Below are positions 1-8,080 of a DNA stretch of 38,240 nucleotides, in pieces (within the stretch, counting starts at the first letter, position 1; each line of letters starts with the position of its first letter). Origin of the DNA: Streptomyces chryseus (GTDB taxonomy: Bacteria; Actinomycetota; Actinomycetes; Streptomycetales; Streptomycetaceae); assembly GCF_014650755.1 (NCBI RefSeq), contig NZ_BMVO01000036.1:1-38240 (forward strand), read 5' to 3'. The translations under genes were made by a program, and so were the position numbers. The notes below the pieces were generated by a model that was not told where the DNA came from, searched no databases, and was given only the letters and a program-made list of their open reading frames with translations.

Positions 1-61
1 ACCGCTCAACGATCCCCACCACGACCGACAGCCTACCGAACCAGCCAAATGAGATGACGTC

Positions 62-476
62 TTAAGCGGGTTTCCGGCGTCTGCTGGTTGGTTTGGTGGG
101 TGACACCAGTGTGACGGTGGGAACCGGTGGTGGGGGTGGGTTGGGGTGGTGGGGATGTTTGAGGTGCCAGTTGCTCATCTTGCGTTTGACGACGCGAGGG
201 TTGGAACGTCGCCTGCGGGGCGGGAGGAATTGTTCCAGCAGCTCACGGGTGGTGTGGGTCAGGGCTCGGCTGAGTCGTGAGGGGGGAAAGTACCGCCTGC
301 TCGGTGACATGGCGGCGGGCGATCCGAAGGGTGCGGGTGAACGACAGCCGGTCGGGGTCGAGGCCGGCTTGGTGGGCGGTGTGGTGCATGACGTCCCGCA
401 ATGCGTGATGCACGAGAAGGAAGCCGTAGATTTCCTGCTCGACACCGTCTGAGTATTGCGAGCGCAGGACGGGCCT
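62..476 (-). pseudogene. IS4-family transposase, C-terminal remnant
   Basis: Read on the minus strand this encodes the tail of an IS4-type DDE transposase: a block reading VLRSQYSDGVEQEIYGFLL followed by HHALRDVMHH and DPDRLSFTRTLRIARRHVT, and then, in a different frame, ELLEQFLPPRRRRSNPRVVK ending at a TAA at 62-64. The frame changes near position 290, so the reading frame is broken. Everything before the VEQEIYG region, including the first catalytic aspartates, is missing because the IS3-type element at 477 abuts it. The proline-rich extreme C-terminus is unusual. It is a non-functional fragment; the family assignment rests on recognised motifs, not on a search. Confidence 0.75.
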
Positions 477-497
477 TGACCCGGAATCTTGGACACG
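477..497. repeat. probable terminal repeat of the IS3-type element
   Basis: The sequence begins TGACCCGGAATCTTGGACAC and sits immediately downstream of the orfB stop (minus-strand orientation). The position and the terminal TGA fit an IS3-family end. The partner repeat cannot be found because the other end of the element is deleted, so this assignment is inferred. Confidence 0.45.
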
Positions 498-499
498 GG

Positions 500-1399
500 C
501 TATGCGGCTTGGCCCAGGGTAGTTGATGTTGTGTCGAGTGCTGTCTCGTAGGCGATGGGACTGGCTTGTCCGAGGCGGGAGTGACGGCGTCGGGTGTTGT
601 AGCGGTTGAGCCAGCCGAACGCGTCGAGGCGGGCCTCGCGTTCACTGGACCAGGTCTTGCGGCCCTGGAGCGTCTCGCGTTTGAAGGTCGCGTTGAAGGA
701 CTCGGCGAGTGCGTTGTCCGCGCTGGAGCCCATCACGCTCATGGACTGGCGGACGCCGGCCCGGCGGCAGGCGTCGGTGAAGGCGCGGCTGGTGTACTGG
801 GCTCCGTGGTCGGTGTGCATGACCGCTCCGGCGAGGCTGCCGCGGGTCCGCTCGGCGGCGGCCAGAGCGTCGGTGACGAGGTCGGTGCGCATGTGGTTCG
901 CGATCGCCCAGCCGGCAAGGCGGCGTGAGGCGAGGTCGATGACGGTGGCCGAATACAGGAACTTCCCGCCCTCCAGCGGGAGATAGGTGATGTCGCCGAC
1001 GTACTTCGTGTTCGGCTTGCTTGCGGTGAAGTCGCGGCCGATGAGGTCAGGGGCCTTCGCCGCGGCCGGGTCCGTGACAGTGGTGCGGTGCCTGCGACGC
1101 AAGCGAACGCCCGCCAGATTGATGCTCCGCATCACGCGCGCGATCCGCTTGTGGTTGACTCGCTCGCCGTCGTCGCGGAGTTCGGCGGTGATCCTGGGGA
1201 CGCCGTAGGTGCCGCCTGATGCGTGGTGCACGGCCCGTATCCGGGTGGCGAGGCGGACGTCGGCCGCCTGCCGGGCGGCCCGGTCCTCGGCCGTCCGGCT
1301 CCAGTAGTAGAAGCTGGAGCGGGCGATGCCCAGGATGGTGCACAGCCGCTTCACGCCGTAGCGGCGGTGGTGGTCGGCGACGAACTGGAAGCGGTTCAC
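500..1399 (-). CDS. IS3-family transposase OrfB (DDE integrase core)
   Basis: A 299-residue protein of normal OrfB length. It carries an HTH_21-like N-terminus (YGVKRLCTILGIARSSFYYW) and an rve integrase core. The DDE triad is visible as D in KYVGDITYLP, D in MHTDHGAQYTS, and E in NALAESFNATFKRE with roughly 35-residue spacing. The GTG start at 1399 overlaps the orfA TGA (GTGA), the arrangement used for translational coupling or frameshifting in this family. In a complete element OrfA-OrfB fusion makes the active transposase. Here orfA is beheaded, so normal expression is doubtful even though OrfB itself looks intact. Confidence 0.9.
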   Translation of the reverse strand: MNRFQFVADHHRRYGVKRLCTILGIARSSFYYWSRTAEDRAARQAADVRLATRIRAVHHASGGTYGVPRITAELRDDGERVNHKRIARVMRSINLAGVRLRRRHRTTVTDPAAAKAPDLIGRDFTASKPNTKYVGDITYLPLEGGKFLYSATVIDLASRRLAGWAIANHMRTDLVTDALAAAERTRGSLAGAVMHTDHGAQYTSRAFTDACRRAGVRQSMSVMGSSADNALAESFNATFKRETLQGRKTWSSEREARLDAFGWLNRYNTRRRHSRLGQASPIAYETALDTTSTTLGQAA

Positions 1400-1604
1400 C
1401 AGCGCGTCTCCCCGGCGAAATACTTCGCCGCCTTGCGCAGGATCTCGCGTTCCTCCTCCAGCTCGCGGACCTTCTTGCGCAGGGCGGCGTTCTCCGTCTC
1501 CAGCGGTGTCGGCGGCTCGGCGGGCGCTTCCGCCCGGCGTCCCCGGGGCCGGCTCGCGCCGGCTGCCCGGACCCAGTTTCGCAAGGTCTCGGGATTGATT
1601 TGCG
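1396..1604 (-). pseudogene. IS3-family OrfA, C-terminal part only
   Basis: The last ~68 residues of OrfA are readable: NPETLRNWVRAAG, then a leucine-zipper-like coiled coil (ETENAALRKKVRELEEERE) and ILRKAAKYFAGETRW. The N-terminal helix-turn-helix half (about 40 residues in a normal OrfA) is replaced in frame by an out-of-frame read of the neighbouring IS5-type gene, producing an artificial fused ORF. There is no start codon belonging to orfA. The product, if made, would lack DNA-binding capacity. Confidence 0.75.
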
Positions 1605-2108
1605 GCCGTTCACCTTCTTGCCCGCGTCCCAGCCGCGGCTGTCCAGGGCGACAGTCTCGGCGGCCCGCACGGACTGCGAATCGATGATGGCAGCGCTCGG
1701 CTCGGTGTCGCGGCCCGCGGGACGCCGGAGTCGGTCGCGAAGAGTGTCGTGCAGATCGTCGACGTACTGGGCCCGTTCCCACCGTACGAAGAACGCATAC
1801 ACGGTCTGATAGGGCGGGAAGTCGACGGGCAGGGCCCGCCACTTGCAGCCGTTGTCCACCACATACCTGATCGCGTCGACGATCTTTCGCCGGCAGTGCC
1901 TCTCCGGTCGGCCTCCCCAGCCCCACCGCCAAGCGGCCAGAGGCAGCAACGGCTCGGTGACCAGCCATTCCGCATCGCTCATGTCCGACGGATACCTCCG
2001 CGGACGTCCGGCACACACACCTCCCTGGCCGAACCGGCAGGCCACGCAGCAACACACAGAAGAGGGGCCAGAGTTGGCATCGCAGAGCTCGAAACGGTAC
2101 AACGGCAT
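1605..2108 (-). pseudogene. IS5-family transposase, N-terminal part only
   Basis: The minus strand encodes a typical IS5-type start: RRYPSDMSDAEWLVTEPLLP, GGRPERHCRRKIVDAIRYVV, CKWRALPVDFPPYQTVY, then AAIIDSQSVRAAETV with the first catalytic aspartate, ending at AGKKVNGRK. A ribosome-binding AGGAG lies 8 bases before the ATG at 2108, so the original gene start is preserved. The rest of the transposase (second D and E of the triad) is missing at the junction with the IS3-type orfA near 1604. The ORF runs on out of frame through IS3 DNA, which is an artefact. Confidence 0.8.
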
Positions 2109-2499
2109 GGCAGGGCTCCTGGGACAACGGTTTGGCTTCGCAACCGCTGTTGTTACGGGAGTCCTGCTCTGCTTACACCGCGCTCATCACCACGCCACCC
2201 GAACGTGACACTCCACTTACCGTCACCGGTTCTCAGTCAGGCACTCAGCTTGACAGGACCCGTCCCACCCGCCGTCGGCCGGCTGTTCCATGCAACTGGC
2301 GCCTCCGCCGTACTACCAGTCACACCAGCGGCCTGAAACACCCAACCACTCGACATCGCCTACCACAACTCCCGCTGACTACCGGGACGCTGTGGGCTCA
2401 TCCCCCGGGGCGGGTGAGCCCCCGGACAACCGGCGCCTTCCCAAACGGAACGTCCTCGATCCAGAACTGATGAGTCGCCAGGATCGTGCGCAATGCTTG

Positions 2500-2634
2500 A
2501 TGCATGGCACAACAACCGAAGGCGCGCTGCTCGTCCGCCCGGACGGCTTTGTCGCATGGCGGATACCGGCCGCCGAACCCGACCCGGGAACACTGCTCTG
2601 CGACATCGTGACAGCGCTGCTGCGCCGACCCTGA
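2500..2634 (+). pseudogene. FAD-dependent aromatic hydroxylase, C-terminal fragment
   Basis: The last ~40 codons before the TGA at 2632 read TEGALLVRPDGFVAWRIP followed by TLLCDIVTALLRRP. The GALLVRPDGxVAWR pattern is the signature at the C-terminus of TfdB/PheA-like FAD monooxygenases (thioredoxin-like tail). Nothing upstream in any frame looks like the FAD-binding domain, so only the tail survives. The assignment rests on one short motif and could be wrong. Confidence 0.5.
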
Positions 2635-2963
2635 CGCCTGCGGTGAGTAGGCGCCGCTGCGTGCCCAGGGTGGTGCCGCAACTTCTGTCTGCCCGTAGGG
2701 ACCTGACAGTAGATGCGGCACATTTCGCGGAGTCGCAGCCGGAGCCCTGGACCAAGCCGTCCAGGGCCTCGCCTTTCCCAACAGTGTCATCACGCTTCTG
2801 CGGCCGCGGCCGGTCGCTCGGAACCTCGTACGGTTGCATCTTCGTCAACGGGCGGCAATCCCGCCTGCACTCGGGCCAGCTGCTGGCACACCGACGCGAC
2901 GGCGATTGACACGGCGACTACCACGCTCCCGGGCTCGTCAGTCCGCCCAGCTTCCGGGCGCTC

Positions 2964-2998
2964 GGTTCCCGGCTCCCGGCTCCCGGCTCCCGGCTCCC
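2964..2998. repeat. 7-bp tandem repeat (GGCTCCC)
   Basis: Five head-to-tail 7-bp units, the first being GGTTCCC and the next four exact GGCTCCC. It lies in the non-coding stretch about 150 bp from the 3' end of the convergent PucR-type gene. Function unknown; slipped-strand replication is the simplest origin. Confidence 0.85.
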
Positions 2999-3147
2999 GT
3001 CAATCAGGATCCAGGACAACGCCCGTGTGCGAAGTTCGTGTGGCGCACCCTGCGCCCGCTCATCCGCTTCCGACCTGACCGCACGGTACGGCCGCGACGC
3101 GGAGTTCTTCGGCGGGCCGGTCCTGACATCCCGTCAGGGCAACCCGG

Positions 3148-4362
3148 TCAGTCAGGCGGGGGGACGAGATCACCGCGCAGCCGCCGGGCGCGGAGCACCA
3201 GTTCCATTTCGAAGCGGCGGTCCGGGTCGTCCAGGTCCTCGCCCCACAGCTCACGGAGCTGTCTCAGCCGGTAGCGCACGGTCTGCGGGTGGACTCCGAG
3301 CCGGTCGGCCACCTCCGGCGCGCCACCCCGCGTTTCCAGCCAGGCCAGCAGAGTCTCGGCGAGACGGTGGGCGTGCGCGGGGCCGCCGGCCTCACCCAGG
3401 TGGGCCAGCCGCCGCCGCGCCAGATCGTCGATCAACTCACCCGAGGGCAGCAGCACCAGGGCTTCGACGTGCTCGCCGCAGTGCAGGAGCCGCCCTTGCG
3501 GCAGCAGGCCCTGGTCGATCATCCTGACGGCGGCCTCGGCCCAGCGCAGCGACGTGGCGGCCTCCGCCAGGGGAACCGACGGGCCGATCGCGCCGGACCA
3601 ATTGGCCGTCGCCCGGTGCAGCAACTCCGCGCGCCCGGGCGCGTCCGGGTCTGGCACCACCATGCGCGGCTGCTCACCCTCCATGTCGAGCAGCACCTCG
3701 TCGCCCACGGCGGGGGCGACGGCCTCCTGGGCGGGGCGGAGCAGCACCGCCACCGCCACCCTTTCGGGCAGTTTCCAGCCGACGCCGGCCGCGCGGTCGG
3801 CGAGGAGGGCGGACGGGTCAGTGCGGTGCTCGGCGAGCAGGAGCTCGACGAGTTGTCGTTGCAGGCGCAGCCGCTCCCCGGCCTGGCGGGCGACGGCCTC
3901 GGCGTAGCCGCGTACCGACTGGGCCACCATGACGTCGAGGTACTCGAACGCGGACTCGGCGAGTTCGTACATGGCTGCGGGCGGGATGTCGACCTGCTGG
4001 CCGATCTCCGCCATACGTCGCCAGGAAAGGCGCACGCCCAGCCGGTAGATCCCCTGCAAGGAGTCCAGGTTGCGCCCCTGCGTGACTTCGCCGCGCCCGA
4101 AGTCCTGGAACATCTCGGGAAGGGCACGCGGCCGGTCCGACCCCGTGGTCATCTGCTCCACGAAGAGCTCCAGCGCGTGCCGGATCGCAATCAGGGCCTT
4201 CGGCTCTCCGGACTCGTCGGCGATGAACGCCAGACCCGGATATTCCCGTCGGATCGCGGCGAGGATGTCTCGTGCGAGCTCGGGGACCTGTTCCAGGGCG
4301 CGGTCGGCGAAACGCTGAATCCGTTCTCGTGGCACGTCGTGCCACGCTGACGACGCTTCCAC
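3148..4362 (-). CDS. PucR/CdaR-family transcriptional regulator
   Basis: A ~404-residue regulator. The N-terminal ~170 residues form a helical region (ELARDILAAIRREYPGL, then a LDSLQGIYRLGVRLSWRRM block) typical of actinobacterial PucR-like proteins. A GGDEF-like middle region follows. The C-terminus is the PucR helix-turn-helix: HRLAETLLAWLETRGGAPEV followed by ADRLGVHPQTVRYRLRQL. Such proteins bind DNA, often controlling nitrogen or purine metabolism or development; the target here is unknown. The GTG at 4362 is preferred because AGGAG lies 7 bases upstream; an ATG at 4389 is also in frame but has a weak site. The gene stands alone, reading away from the envelope cluster. Confidence 0.88.
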   Translation of the reverse strand: MEASSAWHDVPRERIQRFADRALEQVPELARDILAAIRREYPGLAFIADESGEPKALIAIRHALELFVEQMTTGSDRPRALPEMFQDFGRGEVTQGRNLDSLQGIYRLGVRLSWRRMAEIGQQVDIPPAAMYELAESAFEYLDVMVAQSVRGYAEAVARQAGERLRLQRQLVELLLAEHRTDPSALLADRAAGVGWKLPERVAVAVLLRPAQEAVAPAVGDEVLLDMEGEQPRMVVPDPDAPGRAELLHRATANWSGAIGPSVPLAEAATSLRWAEAAVRMIDQGLLPQGRLLHCGEHVEALVLLPSGELIDDLARRRLAHLGEAGGPAHAHRLAETLLAWLETRGGAPEVADRLGVHPQTVRYRLRQLRELWGEDLDDPDRRFEMELVLRARRLRGDLVPPPD

Positions 4363-4422
4363 AGCACGACTCCTGGATCTCCGTCGCATGCCGCTCGATC
4401 AGCCGGCCTGGATCTTTACAAC

Positions 4423-4641
4423 CTAGCCCGCGCTCGGGCTCGGCGTGCTTGACGTCCCGTCGGCGGGCGGGTTGGGGAACGTGACGAGCGGCACATTCTG
4501 CTGCTCGGGTGTGGCGTCGAGAGCGGCGACGATTCCGAAGGCGGCGCCTGTGGCCAGGACGGCGGAGGCAACGCAGGTCAGGAAGACGGCGAGCAGTCTG
4601 GGCATGAGGATGATCGGCCTCTCTGTCGATGAGGTTGTCAC
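4423..4641 (-). CDS. small DUF2613-like single-pass membrane protein
   Basis: A 72-residue protein (60 if the internal ATG at 4605 is used) with one N-terminal membrane segment (LAVFLTCVASAVLATGAAFG) and a short Pro/Thr/Ser-rich tail ending TPSPSAG. Size, topology and position beside AftD and DUF3068 genes match the DUF2613 proteins encoded next to aftD in mycobacteria (Rv0236A); that is a contextual inference. The longer form starts at GTG 4641. It is transcribed away from the DUF3068 gene, so the ~200-bp gap at 4642-4844 probably holds divergent promoters. Alternative: an unrelated small secreted or anchored peptide. Confidence 0.65.
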   Translation of the reverse strand: MTTSSTERPIILMPRLLAVFLTCVASAVLATGAAFGIVAALDATPEQQNVPLVTFPNPPADGTSSTPSPSAG

Positions 4642-4844
4642 CCAGCGCGCCGGCCCGGTCCGGCGCGGTCAGTATGCGAGTCGCATTGACAGGTGGTCAA
4701 GCGCCGCCTAATTTCGCCGGTCACAGCGCTGTTACTCCCGGGTACGCCACTCCTCGGCCCGGACAGGCTGGAAACCGTGCGTGCGACCCCTTCCCGCACA
4801 GTCCACGAATGCCCCGCACATTCCGCCCGCATTGGAGTACCCGT

Positions 4845-5798
4845 ATGCGCCATTCAACGTCGCGTTTGTCCCTGATTCTGCTGGGTCTCGGTGTCTTTCT
4901 GCTGGTACTCACCCAGCTGCTCGTCTGGTACGTGGAGCCGCGTGCCAAGCGCACACCGACCGACGTGAACTCCACGACGGTCTTCAGCGGTGAGGGCAGC
5001 TATTTCGACACCGGATCCGTCTCCACGGTCGACGGCCAGACCATAACGATCACCCGCCGGGTGCTGGGCGACGTCGCCGGCAGCGAGCGCAGCGGAAACG
5101 CGATCTGGGACGTGTCGACACAGATCGACACCCCGAAGACGCTGCCGCTGGCCGACCCGCGCAGATCCCTGCAGTGGACCACGGAACGCTGGGTCACCGA
5201 CCGCCGGACGAACCTGCCGGTGCGCTGCTGCGAGGAGAAGCCCAGGTTCGAGGGCGAGGCCTACCTGAAGTTCCCGTTCGACGTCGAGAAGCGCGTGTAC
5301 ACCTGGTGGGACAGCACGCTGGGTGCCGCCGTACCGCTGAAGTTCAAGGGCACCACCACGATCCGCGGCCACCGCGGCTACCTCTTCGCCGGCACCGTCG
5401 CGGCCACTGCCACCGGCACCCGTCAGGTGCCCGGCGCGCTGGTGGGCCGCCGACAGGGCCAGGTGCTCGCCGAGGAGTGGTACTCCAACGCGGGGATCGA
5501 GCTGACGGTGGACCAGCGCACGGGCCGGATCATGAACGCGGTGATCGCGCCGACCAAGACGCTGCGGGCCCCGGGTTCGAAGAAGGACGCGGTCACCCTG
5601 CTGTCCAGTGAGCGGCTGGAGTTCACCGAGGCGACCCGGCGCGAGCAGGTGGCGCTGGCCTCCGACGACGGCAGTCGGCTGAAGCTCCTCGGCGAGACCG
5701 TGCCCGTGGTGGGCGGGATCGCAGGCGGCCTGCTTGCCGCCGCCGGCGTCGTGACGCTGATCCGTGGCCGCCGACGGACGGAACACTCAGGTAAGTGA
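4845..5798 (+). CDS. DUF3068 (PorA-family) membrane protein
   Basis: A 317-residue envelope protein. An N-terminal membrane helix (LSLILLGLGVFLLVLTQLLV) is followed by a large extracytoplasmic domain containing WDVSTQIDTPKTLP, a paired-cysteine RCCEEKP stretch and FPFDVEKRVYTWWDST. A second membrane helix (VGGIAGGLLAAAGVVTLIRG) lies near the C-terminus with a basic cytoplasmic tail. This two-helix architecture is that of DUF3068 proteins such as mycobacterial Rv0227c. ATG 4845 is chosen over upstream in-frame starts because GGAG lies 7 bases before it and the signal anchor follows directly. Molecular role not established; the context implies envelope glycan or lipid assembly. Confidence 0.88.
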   Translation: MRHSTSRLSLILLGLGVFLLVLTQLLVWYVEPRAKRTPTDVNSTTVFSGEGSYFDTGSVSTVDGQTITITRRVLGDVAGSERSGNAIWDVSTQIDTPKTLPLADPRRSLQWTTERWVTDRRTNLPVRCCEEKPRFEGEAYLKFPFDVEKRVYTWWDSTLGAAVPLKFKGTTTIRGHRGYLFAGTVAATATGTRQVPGALVGRRQGQVLAEEWYSNAGIELTVDQRTGRIMNAVIAPTKTLRAPGSKKDAVTLLSSERLEFTEATRREQVALASDDGSRLKLLGETVPVVGGIAGGLLAAAGVVTLIRGRRRTEHSGK

Positions 5799-6096
5799 TA
5801 AAAACTGGCCGCCGCTCAGGTCAAACTTGTCACCCACGTGCGTAGTGGAACGAATCACTCGAACGAACACTTGGGTTACCCCGCAGTAGAAACAGATCGC
5901 TCCGGTTTGAGCCGACTCCCACTCCCAGGAGTCCGCCACCGACCCGGTGCTCGCTCACCCATTGAGCGCACCCGGTCGGCACCGTCGCCGCAATAACGGC
6001 AGTACCCGCACTCCGCACCAGCCCAGCGCTTCACCCCCGGAAGCCCGGCAATCCCTCACCCGCCTCTCCCCGCAGCCGCCGAGTCGGAGCACCTCT
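5799..6096. other. intergenic gap in the envelope cluster
   Basis: About 300 bases between the DUF3068 gene and the GT4 start. It is locally A/T-richer than its surroundings just after the stop (GTGATAAAAAC) and probably contains the promoter for the glycosyltransferase-to-Trm112 gene run. No -10/-35 pair is clear enough to assign and no strong terminator hairpin was found. Confidence 0.4.
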
Positions 6097-7302
6097 ATGC
6101 CCCAGCACGCGTCCGCCCTGGCCTCCGGCCAGGAGGACTCCCCCGCTCAAGCGCGCCCCGGCGGCCGAGTCACCGACTCGCTCGCCTTTGATCCCCACAT
6201 AGCACCCGTCGCGGTACCTCTGCCGCGCCGGATCACCTTCCTCGCCCGACGCGACCTGGGCAACCAGGCCGCCGGCGGCTCGGAACTGCTCATCGACCGG
6301 ATAGCCGGCGGTCTGACCGCCGAGGGCCACGAGGTCACGCTCGTGTGTGGCGGCCCGGCCACCGAACGCGACTACCGAGTGGTCTCCGCTGGCGGCGACG
6401 CGGGACACTTCCTGCGCGCCAGGAAGACCTTCGCCCGAGAGGTCGGCGAATGCGACCTGCTGGTCGAGGTGTGCAACGGCATGCCGTACCTGGCGCCGCT
6501 GTGGCACCGCGGACCGACGTTGTGCCTGGTCAACCATGTGCACACCGACCTTTGGCAGATGCGTTATCCGGGCCCGGCGGCCCGGCTCGGCCGCAGGCTG
6601 GAGCACTGGGCGCTGGCAGGCGCTCACCGCGACAACCTGTTGGTGGCCGTCTCCGAGTCGACCGCTTCCGAGCTGCGCGGCATCGGCGTGGCCGCGGACC
6701 GCATCCGGATCGTCAACAACGGCGTCGAGGACCCCGGCCCGCTGCTGCCCGAAGCGAAGGAACCGCTGTTCCTGGCCGTCGGCCGGCTGGTGGAGTACAA
6801 GCGCATCGATCTGCTCCTGCGGCTGTGGGAGCGGGTCCGTCCGGTCACCGGCGGTCGGCTCGTCATCGTCGGTGACGGCCCCGAACGGGAGCGGCTGGAA
6901 GCCATGGCCGGCCCCGGTGTGACGTTCGCCGGCCGGGTGTCGGAGGCCGAGAAGCACCGGCTGATGTGCGAGGCGTGGCTGCTCTTGCACCCCTCCCTCG
7001 TCGAGGGCTGGGGGCTGGTCGTCACCGAGGCCGCCGCCCGGGCCACTCCCGCGGTCGGTTTCGACATACCGGGCCTGTGCGACTCCATCGAGGACGGGAA
7101 GACCGGGGTACTGGCCCGGGGCGAGAGTTCCTTCGCCGCCGCGTGGTGCGCGCTGTCCCTCAGTGCCCACCGGCGCGCAGCCATGGGACGTGCCGCCGCG
7201 CGTCGTGCCAAGCGCTTCCGCTGGAGATCCACGGTCCGTCAGTTCCAGGCTGTCGCCGCAGAAGCCGCGGCCCTCGCCTCCGCCCCGGGACGCGGGAGGT
7301 GA
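6097..7302 (+). CDS. GT4-family glycosyltransferase
   Basis: A 401-residue GT-B fold enzyme expected to move a sugar from a nucleotide donor to a lipid- or glycan-linked acceptor on the cytoplasmic face. The N-terminal glycine-rich loop GNQAAGGSELLIDRIAGGL marks the acceptor domain. The C-terminal donor domain shows LFLAVGRLVEYKRIDLLLRL, VIVGDGPERERLEAM and the retaining-GT EX7E motif EGWGLVVTE (E303/E311). ATG 6097 has GGAG 7 bases upstream; an earlier in-frame ATG at 5947 gives a low-complexity extension and is rejected. The stop codon overlaps the ribosome-binding site of the next gene, so the pair is translationally linked. Mycobacterial Rv0225 is the presumed counterpart. Confidence 0.9.
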   Translation: MPQHASALASGQEDSPAQARPGGRVTDSLAFDPHIAPVAVPLPRRITFLARRDLGNQAAGGSELLIDRIAGGLTAEGHEVTLVCGGPATERDYRVVSAGGDAGHFLRARKTFAREVGECDLLVEVCNGMPYLAPLWHRGPTLCLVNHVHTDLWQMRYPGPAARLGRRLEHWALAGAHRDNLLVAVSESTASELRGIGVAADRIRIVNNGVEDPGPLLPEAKEPLFLAVGRLVEYKRIDLLLRLWERVRPVTGGRLVIVGDGPERERLEAMAGPGVTFAGRVSEAEKHRLMCEAWLLLHPSLVEGWGLVVTEAAARATPAVGFDIPGLCDSIEDGKTGVLARGESSFAAAWCALSLSAHRRAAMGRAAARRAKRFRWRSTVRQFQAVAAEAAALASAPGRGR

Positions 7303-7308
7303 GCGGCC

Positions 7309-8058
7309 ATTCCTGAGGTCACGACAAGCGCGTACAAGGATCCGTCGCTGCGGCGATCGGCCACCCTCTTCCGGGCGTTCATGCGGGAGCAGAGCGACCC
7401 CGAGCGGTGCTACACCCTGCTGGCCCGTGACTCGGTCGCGCAGGTGGCACGTCACATCGACCTGCCCGGCAAGATCGTCGTCGACATCGGCGGCGGCAGC
7501 GGCCACTTCACCGAGGAGTTCCGCCGCCGCGGCGCGCGGAGCTACCTCTTCGAACCCGACCTGCGGGAGCTGAGCGCCCGCGGCACGGTCACCGAGGACG
7601 CGGTGCTCGCCGACGGATACCTGCTGCCGCTCGCCGACGGCGCGGCGGACGTGTGCTTCTCGTCCAATGTGCTGGAGCACGTGGCGGACCCGCAGACCTT
7701 CATCAGCGAGATGGTGCGGGTCACCCGCCCCGGCGGACTGATCTACCTGTCGTTCACCAACTGGCTCTCCCCCTGGGGAGGTCACGAGACAGCGCCGTGG
7801 CACTACCTCGGGGCCGGCCGGGCCCGCGATCGCTACGAACGGCGCACCGGCCGCGAGGCCAAGCACACTCTCGGCGAAAACCTGTTTCCCGTCCACATCG
7901 GTCCCACCCTGCGGCACGTCCGCGGCCGTGACGACGTGCAGGTCGTCACAGCGCGGTCCCGTTACTGGCCATTCTTCGCGAGCACGATCACCCGGGTGCC
8001 GGGACTCCGCGAGATCGCCACCTGGAATCTGCTGCTGATTCTCAGGCGAAGCCCATGA
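7309..8058 (+). CDS. class I SAM-dependent methyltransferase, apparent ATT start
   Basis: A ~249-residue methyltransferase. The SAM-binding motif I is VVDIGGGSGHF (residues 58-68); motifs ADVCFSSNVLEHVADP and RVTRPGGLIYLSF follow. The N-terminal sequence DPSLRRSATLFRAFMREQSD resembles mycobacterial Rv0224c-type proteins and lies upstream of the first ATG (7381), so that ATG is too late. The only codon with a proper ribosome-binding site (GGGAGGTGA, 7294-7302, which also contains the GT4 stop) is the ATT at 7309; the frame has a TGA at 7300. Either a rare ATT start or a one-base error is present. Substrate unknown; operon context suggests an envelope glycan or lipid. Confidence 0.85.
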   Translation: MPEVTTSAYKDPSLRRSATLFRAFMREQSDPERCYTLLARDSVAQVARHIDLPGKIVVDIGGGSGHFTEEFRRRGARSYLFEPDLRELSARGTVTEDAVLADGYLLPLADGAADVCFSSNVLEHVADPQTFISEMVRVTRPGGLIYLSFTNWLSPWGGHETAPWHYLGAGRARDRYERRTGREAKHTLGENLFPVHIGPTLRHVRGRDDVQVVTARSRYWPFFASTITRVPGLREIATWNLLLILRRSP

Positions 8059-8080
8059 GCAAGCGAAGCGAGGAACGGTC

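Larger units (their letters stand above)
477..1604 (-). mobile_element. IS3-family element, 5'-truncated
   Basis: An IS3-type insertion sequence lies on the minus strand. It has a complete orfB transposase and the last part of orfA. Its downstream end is probably the TGACCCGGAATCTTGGACAC stretch at 477, which has the TGA start expected of an IS3 terminus and lies just past the orfB stop. The upstream end, with the left inverted repeat and the first part of orfA, is gone: at about 1604 the sequence switches abruptly to the front of an IS5-type transposase. The element is therefore unlikely to move by itself, though OrfB might act on related copies. Confidence 0.7.
2109..3147. other. stretch without an intact gene
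   Basis: About 1 kb with no convincing complete gene. The first 60 bases are probably the end of the IS5-type element. A fragment resembling the tail of a flavin-dependent hydroxylase lies at 2500-2634 and a short tandem repeat at 2964-2998. Several open frames overlap on both strands, but none shows a good ribosome-binding site together with recognisable protein sequence. Confidence 0.6.

Noticed and set aside
93..452. Glycine-rich plus-strand ORF
   Set aside because: Shadow of the IS4-type transposase tail on the other strand.
2398..2793. 131-codon minus-strand ORF
   Set aside because: No recognised motif or ribosome-binding site and it lies over the hydroxylase-tail fragment on the plus strand.
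4331..4346. Palindrome TGGCACGTCGTGCCA inside the PucR gene
   Set aside because: Lies within coding sequence of the regulator and has no partner site elsewhere; probably chance.
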